Positions 58,401-64,000 of a stretch of 64,000 bases of DNA are shown piece by piece. The position numbers and the translations under genes were made by a program. Under the pieces are notes generated by a model. It saw only the letters and a program-made list of their open reading frames with translations, searched no databases and was not told the DNA's origin. This stretch comes from Arthrinium phaeospermum (taxonomy: Eukaryota; Ascomycota; Sordariomycetes; Amphisphaeriales; Apiosporaceae): the NCBI GenBank assembly GCA_006503535.1, contig QYRS01000012.1:248001-312000 (forward strand), given 5' to 3'. Numbering within the stretch: the stretch's first letter is position 1; each line of letters starts with the position of its first letter.

Positions 58401-60744
58401 CATAAGGGACGAACTGTTAGTCCCAATAAGAGGGCCCTAATAGAGATACGGAAGATCAGTCAAGATAAGAGAAGATCTACCAATACCCACCTGCATGGTT
58501 AATCAGGGGACAAAGCGGCACTCCGACGTTTTGCTCTCAGCTGCACTTGGCCGACTCGGCTTTCTTCCACGTTGCATCTTCAGCCGCACTTGCACTGCAA
58601 GCAGACAAAACGTCTGTTGGTCACGGATGCCCGGCAAAGCCTTTGGTAAATTCTCTAGCGTGATGTCATCATGACACTAGATCCCAATCCAGCAAGCAGA
58701 CTTCCCACGTGATCGTGACTAGTCTCTTAAGATGGCTGACCTTGCTTCTTCCAAGACCTTGGCGAGCCTTTCGCGGATTGTTTCCTCCGGTGGTGGTATT
58801 AACCTGTCGAGGTTGGTACCGGTATTGAGCATGAAGTGAACTGCTGTGCCGCATGATACCGGAGGTGAAAAGCAAAGTTGTCAATATTAGTGCTAGCTTC
58901 TCGTCCGGAATCCGACCCGGTCTTGTTCCTGACCGAGGCTAGTGATTAGTCTGTACTCCGTATCTTCAACTGGGAGAGAGAGTGGGCCTTTTTGGCGCAA
59001 GGCGTTGAGCTGCAGCTGATAAACGAATGCTGTCCTGTGGAAAAAGCTATCTCCAGGTGTCATCCGGGCGGGAGTGCATTGATTTCCCTTCCGACGAATC
59101 GGCTGGTCGTACCGCCGGCGAGATTGTTACGGACGTGGTTTTGCCGTTCCCCAGGAGGGCCCTTGGGTCTCCCATGCTCCTCCCCCGCCACAGCACGTAT
59201 CAGGTGTTTCAAGAAAGTCTGCTCCTCGGTTGCCCGTAAGTGCCTCGGGTTCCTTCCCTTCGGATGCAATTATGTCGATAGTCGACATCCAATCATAGTC
59301 GACCTGGTTCGCGCTTCACTTCACCCGCCTAGGCTCCGATTCTACGGGAGAACTATCGATCGAAGGGCGCATCTAGACAATCACGTAAGGTGGTAGGCTC
59401 TGGGGACCGACAGCCAGGTCTGCCTACTTTCTTCCCAAGCGCCCCGCTTCAATTGGTAAGCTATCAAACCCGTCCAAAAGTTCGTGATTAGCGACAATCG
59501 CCAAGACGTGCCTCTTTCACTCTTTTCGGCCGTCAACGCACAAGAGCCCCCAAGCCCCCCCCGCGAGATAAGATGAGAAAACGAGTTCCAAACTTCCAAA
59601 CCTTGGGTCAGATAAGCAATAAACGAGAAATCTATATTAAAACCAGCGGAAAAGTAGGGTCGGGGTGGACCAGGCATTTCTCGCGCACCCAATCACCTGG
59701 GCCGGATTTCGCGGAACGCCATTCCCCTTAGTGTCGCTACCACCTCTGTCATCCCGCAACCATTGCCTGCAGCTGGGCGGGCGAGTTCCGCACTCAATGC
59801 CACCAAGCAGCCATAGGCCAGACTGACCAAGGCCACCGATACCACCCAATGCACTGGCTCACAGGCAAGCTGGCCTAGCCGCAGCGACGGACGGACGAAA
59901 ACCTGCGACCGGCGCGCGGCGCTAGGCTGTGCGGCAAGCCTATTGCAACGCCGGCTCAGGGACGAGAACGTGCAAATAGCGTGGCAGACCCCTAGCGCCA
60001 TCTTGCATGCATCAGGACAAGAAAAAAAAGACGTTGGCGACGGCGCCGATCGTGGTCGCTTCCTTCCTTCGCCAGATGCCAAGATGCATTACTGATAGGC
60101 GAGAGGTTAGAAAAGGGGGTAACACTAGAGACACCTCATGACCTGACAAGACCCTAGCTACCATCACGACCAAGTGGATTCGTGCGGAGGCTTCTCAGGG
60201 CGTCTCTCGTGATTTTCAGCATTGCTGATTTGCTTAAAGCGGAGCTGGCCAGCAGCCGCTAGCCCTAAGGGTGCAGTCAACCCGCCGCGTAATTCTCCTG
60301 ACAGCTCCGCATGGGCCAAGCCACTTCCGCCCGGCGCAGAGCTGCCCTTCTAGGCCAAGCAGGGCGGGCCGCTAAAGGTCAATCAACTGTAGCACAAACA
60401 GAGCTGCAGCAACCCAACCTACCATATTGCTCGGTCCAAGCGGCAACGGCATAGATCGCAAGCCCGCCCCGGCAGTAGCAGTAGTCTCGCATTCTCTGGT
60501 CGATCTTTTTTAGCAAGGCAAGCACCAAGCACGCATAGATTCACCAGTGCGTCGTCTGGTTCCGGGCCTAAAAATCAATCGACACTCTCTTTCTCTCGTC
60601 ATTCCGTTAATTAAACCCATATCCCCCCAACTCCGTCCATCCTCTCTCCAACGAATAATCACGGAACTTTAAGGTTTCTGATCTGGCTGGCAACGAGCGA
60701 ACTCTCTTTCCGCTCCGCCTCCCACCCCTTGTGTCCCACCAACC
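55454..60744. other. Gene-poor stretch, 5.3 kb
   Basis: No gene recognised. Frames of up to about 145 codons (57379-57816, 58992-59396, 59693-60082) have no motifs and Arg/Cys-heavy compositions typical of non-coding DNA. GGTTCGANNCC-like (Pol III B-box) strings occur near 57140 (minus strand) but no tRNA folds around them. The last kilobase is C/T-rich and is the likely promoter and leader of the membrane-protein gene at 60745. Confidence 0.5.
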
Positions 60745-62342
60745 ATGCACGGGTAGCGAGGATCATCCATCACCTGGGAATTGCGCAACATCAGCTTCGA
60801 CAGCAGCGAAGCCCGGCCGCCTTCCAAGGGCTCCAGCGTTTCCACCACGCCACGCTCGTTTCAACATTTGGTCGGTCCTCGCAGCCGCCTCCCCGACGAC
60901 AACGACGACCAGCCGGAGCAGGAGCAGCAGCAGCAGGAGAGCGTCGTCATCATCAAGGGACACGATTCAGCAACCCCGACGGAAACCATGGCGGACCAGG
61001 AGACGACAAAAACCGATTACCAGGTAGCCTCGCTGGCGGCGGGCTTCACGCTAGGCTTCGGCATCCTCACAGTCTGGGAGGCGTGGAAACAGACGCGGCG
61101 CAACAAGAACCCCATTCGGAGTCCGTACATATGGATGCTTTGGGGCGAGATCACGGCCAATGTGGTGCTCGGCATTCTCGCTTATCTATATCTCGACGGC
61201 ACCGTCACCCCGGGGTAAGCTTTTCTTTATTTCGCTTATCACTGCGCCGCATGCGCGCATGATTGCGTGCATGATGCATGCGATGGCATGGGAGCATGGG
61301 AAGCCAAGAGGGAAAAAATGATACTAACCAAACCTGGAACCTCTGTATAGTGTGCCGCTCTTTTTCATGATTTTGACTTGCTGGGTGTTTGAAATACAGC
61401 TGCTCATGCAAATTATCGTCAACCGGATTGCCGTGATCTCAGAGAACCCCAAGACGGTCATCTACATAAGGGTACGTTGTCTTGGTGCCTGCGATATCAT
61501 ACTCTTTGCTTGTAGCGTGAGACTGACTTTTGCCTGGTGCAGTGGGGGTGCGTGGCCGCCATCTCGTCCGTCAACATTGCCGTCTTCGTCATCTTCATTC
61601 CTGCGCATTTGAAACATCCGCCAACCGAGGCGTAAGTGCCATGAATTTGGGAACCTTGGTCCCGGACCCATGACGCACACGCATGCTGACTAAACCTCTC
61701 CATAGGTTCATCGAGGCCAACAAGTACTGGGACAAGATCTCAAAGTTCCTCATCTGCTTCATGGATGCGGGCCTTAACTGGTACTTCCTGCGCATCGTCA
61801 AGCAGCGTCTCGTCAAGTACTATGGCCTGAAGAAGTACGCGCCGCTGGTGGCCTTCAACGCTAAGCTCATGGTCCTGTCGGTCGGCATGGACGTCCTCCT
61901 GATCGGCCTCATGTTCCTGCCGAACCAGGTCGTCTTCATCCAGTTCCACCCGGTGACGTACATTGTCAAGCTCAACATCGAGATGGCCATGGCAAACCTC
62001 ATCCGGAAGCTGGCTCAGAGCGGGAACGGCAGCGAATACCCCGAGACGGTGACGGGGGAGTCGAGCGGGAACCACTACGGCACTGAATCCTTCGGCCGGG
62101 GCCACAACCAGGACCGCGAGCTGCAGACCTACACCCGCACCATCGACAACAAGGGGCCACGGCCCAAATCAGACGCCGACTCGGACGACAGCGGCTTCGT
62201 CGGCGGCATCCAGAAGACGGTGCACTACGGCGTCACGGTCGACGACATGCCCGAGAGGTCGCACGGGCAGGCGGCGATGAAGAAGGTGTCCGAAGAGGAC
62301 GAGATCTCGCTGGCCAACCACGCCGGCCCTCACGCCGTCTAG
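60745..62342 (+). CDS. Multi-pass integral membrane protein, unknown function
   Basis: Preferred model has five exons (60745-60752, 60795-61214, 61351-61471, 61543-61631, 61706-62342), 424 residues. Exon 1 is only 8 nt (ATGCACGG) and intron 1 only 42 nt; this joins MHG to FDSSEARPP in frame, whereas the long frame itself has no ATG until 60988 (ACCATGGCG), which is the alternative start. The N-terminus is disordered and Gln-rich (EQEQQQQE). About seven membrane segments follow, for example ASLAAGFTLGFGILTVW and AAISSVNIAVFVIFI, then a 100-residue polar C-terminal tail. This resembles fungal seven-helix integral membrane proteins of unknown role. No catalytic motif is seen. Confidence 0.72.
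61250..61298. repeat. Cluster of six GCATG motifs inside an intron
   Basis: GCATG occurs at 61250, 61257, 61269, 61276, 61286 and 61294, all in the second intron (61215-61350) of the membrane-protein gene. The intron is 136 bp, the longest in that gene. Confidence 0.6.
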
Positions 62343-64000
62343 GGAGGAAATGGCTAGGACGAACTCCCACGATTATTATGGAGTTGCCGCCCCCTCTCTA
62401 TGTTTTGGATAAGCCACACACAAAGGTTCACCATTACTGCTTGCTTGTTCTGCACCATGCTTTTAGTCGCGTATACCCCAGAGCTGCTTCTCAAAATAAT
62501 GTTTCCAATGATAAACACAACCAAAATAAACAACCAAACCAACTTTCAAGAGCCTTTACGCTTGTCGGCCTCCGTTGCACAAGAGAGAAGAAACCTGCTT
62601 TGCTGTCCTGCCTCCGACTTGGAATCCTGGGAAAACCCAGCAACCAGCACGCAGGCACGTCCTTGAAACGAATCGCGTGCTTAACTCCTAAAAAAGCGAT
62701 CCACATTGTCACCGCACTTGTTCTTACGGCCGACTCTCGCACGGTCGGTCAAGCCACATGCGCACTAACACCTAGGTGAATGGCTAACGGTTTACCCCCT
62801 CCTCCCGCCCCGTATTAGTAACTGCAATAGTAATCGCAGGCCGGCATCACGTGCATTAGGTCGCACGGGCTGTGGGACACATGGTAATTACTTGCTGCTG
62901 GCGGCTTTCAGGTTTCTGCAGCGTCGCTTTTTCCAACATTCTTGCTTGCCATTTGCCCTATCTGCTATCGTCGTCCAGCGTGGGAGAGATGCGATATGAT
63001 CTAGATTCAAGATGAGATCGCGAAGTTCTGGAATACCCGAAGACACATTCTTCGAGCAGAATCCTGGTTCATCGACCAGCAGCAACCGTCAAACGAGGAC
63101 AAAAATAGATCAGGCCTGCCATCGCAAGTCCTTGATAGGAACGGAAGCGTACAACGAAGTAGTCAGCACCCGTGGCAGTGTGCTCTCTCTCTTCGAAACC
63201 CAAAGTAGGTAATCTTATGTAAGGACAAAGTGCTCGGGCCCAACTGGGTAATCACTTCGCGGATTCTCTGGACGTTAGTATAATGATCGACAACGGTTCC
63301 TTGCTGCCAGTGGGCCTGTCGACGAGGTGACGAGACAGGCAGCGTTTCAGTGGTCAGTGTAACCTCATGTAACATCGACCAGGGCCAGCGGTGTTTCGCG
63401 CGTGGAACCCGATTGGGACCATTTCGACCCGGGCTGGCCAATCACAGCCCAGGCTCGGACGAGTGGCCCGGTGATGGCGTGCAACAGAGCGCAGTGCAGA
63501 GGAAACTGCTTGTTCTTGCAAAGTTTCGCTCGGGCTTTGGTTTCCGTCCCAAGTTTTAAGACGACGAACCCCGAACCAAAACCCTGCCGGCATCCGCTGT
63601 CACGTTTGTCACCCGCCCAAGCTGCTGGGATTCCGTGTGCCGGCGCCCCCACCTGCCATCCACTGCAACCCCCACAGTTCGCATGATGAGCGTTGAGTGG
63701 CCGGGGCCCTGCTGCCAAAAGGTTCCTCGCAATAGGGCCAGGCGTTCGTGGACGGGGCGGTCACCGTTACAGAATCGCACGATGCGCTAACTGGATCGGT
63801 AGAGATTATCGCCATCAGCAGTGCGGCCGCCAGGATGCCAACAGGCTGCCTCGCGCGCAGTCGTCAGTCGAACAACACCATTTTACATACATACACCAAT
63901 CTTGCAATCTTAGGAGTGGCCCCTAGGGAACCCCGGATGTTGATCACACACGCCCAAAAGGGTCGAATCAAGTCCCGCGTGCTGCACCATGCTTGCAGAA
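62343..64000. other. Intergenic, no gene seen
   Basis: 3' region of the membrane-protein gene, then GC-rich sequence with only short frames. No motif, RNA or repeat is supported. Confidence 0.45.

Noticed and set aside
59693..60082. 129-codon minus-strand frame with a hydrophobic middle
   Set aside because: It has no ATG at its start and no motif, and lies in GC-rich spacer DNA.

Overview
The window is nuclear DNA of a filamentous ascomycete (Pezizomycotina, most likely a Sordariomycete). Genes carry several 45-110 bp GT-AG introns with CTAAC/CTGAC branch points, coding DNA is GC-rich at third positions, there are secondary-metabolism-type genes, and a 10.7 kb block is reduced to almost pure A+T with loss of CpA/TpG, the mark of repeat-induced point mutation (RIP). 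I recognise no tRNA, rRNA or CRISPR. All gene models were spliced by eye; the main ones were checked so that the joined exon lengths divide by three.

Layout. 1-6.4 kb: two UstYa-type (DUF3328) oxidase genes (the first cut by the window edge), a secreted sedolisin (S53) protease and an unknown gene. 6.4-17.1 kb: a RIP-destroyed LTR retrotransposon with recognisable terminal repeats, starting at the base after the unknown gene's stop codon. 17.1-29.6 kb: accessory, gene-poor DNA with a cytochrome P450, a Pth11/SAT4-type membrane protein, degenerate tandem repeats and three tiny genes built from in-phase microexons (18.2, 28.0 and 28.8 kb). 29.9-36.1 kb: a probable pentose/polyol module: short-chain dehydrogenase, MFS sugar transporter and xylitol/arabinitol-type dehydrogenase. 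36.4-38.2 kb: a cytochrome b5-fused sphingolipid delta-8-type desaturase. 38.2-45.5 kb: a long gene-poor stretch with one tentative gene. 45.5-49.4 kb: an FAD monooxygenase and an O-methyltransferase in tandem. 49.8-55.5 kb: two CHORD-like zinc proteins, an eEF2-lysine methyltransferase (EFM3/FAM86) and an F-box-like protein. 55.5-60.7 kb: gene-poor. 60.7-62.3 kb: a multi-pass membrane protein. 62.3-64 kb: no gene seen.

The most unusual content is the microexon genes. Every intron falls between codons (phase 0), and most internal exons are 18-51 nt; 21 nt, exactly seven codons, recurs in all three. They encode small charged, helix-prone proteins (about 49 and 77 aa) and an RGG-rich protein (about 99 aa). 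No single reading frame covers them, so ORF-based annotation misses them. The two neighbouring genes at 28-29.5 kb lie just downstream of a degenerate ~140 bp tandem repeat, and one of them carries an in-frame TAG. I recognise no family for them. That they form a family, and what they do, is inference.
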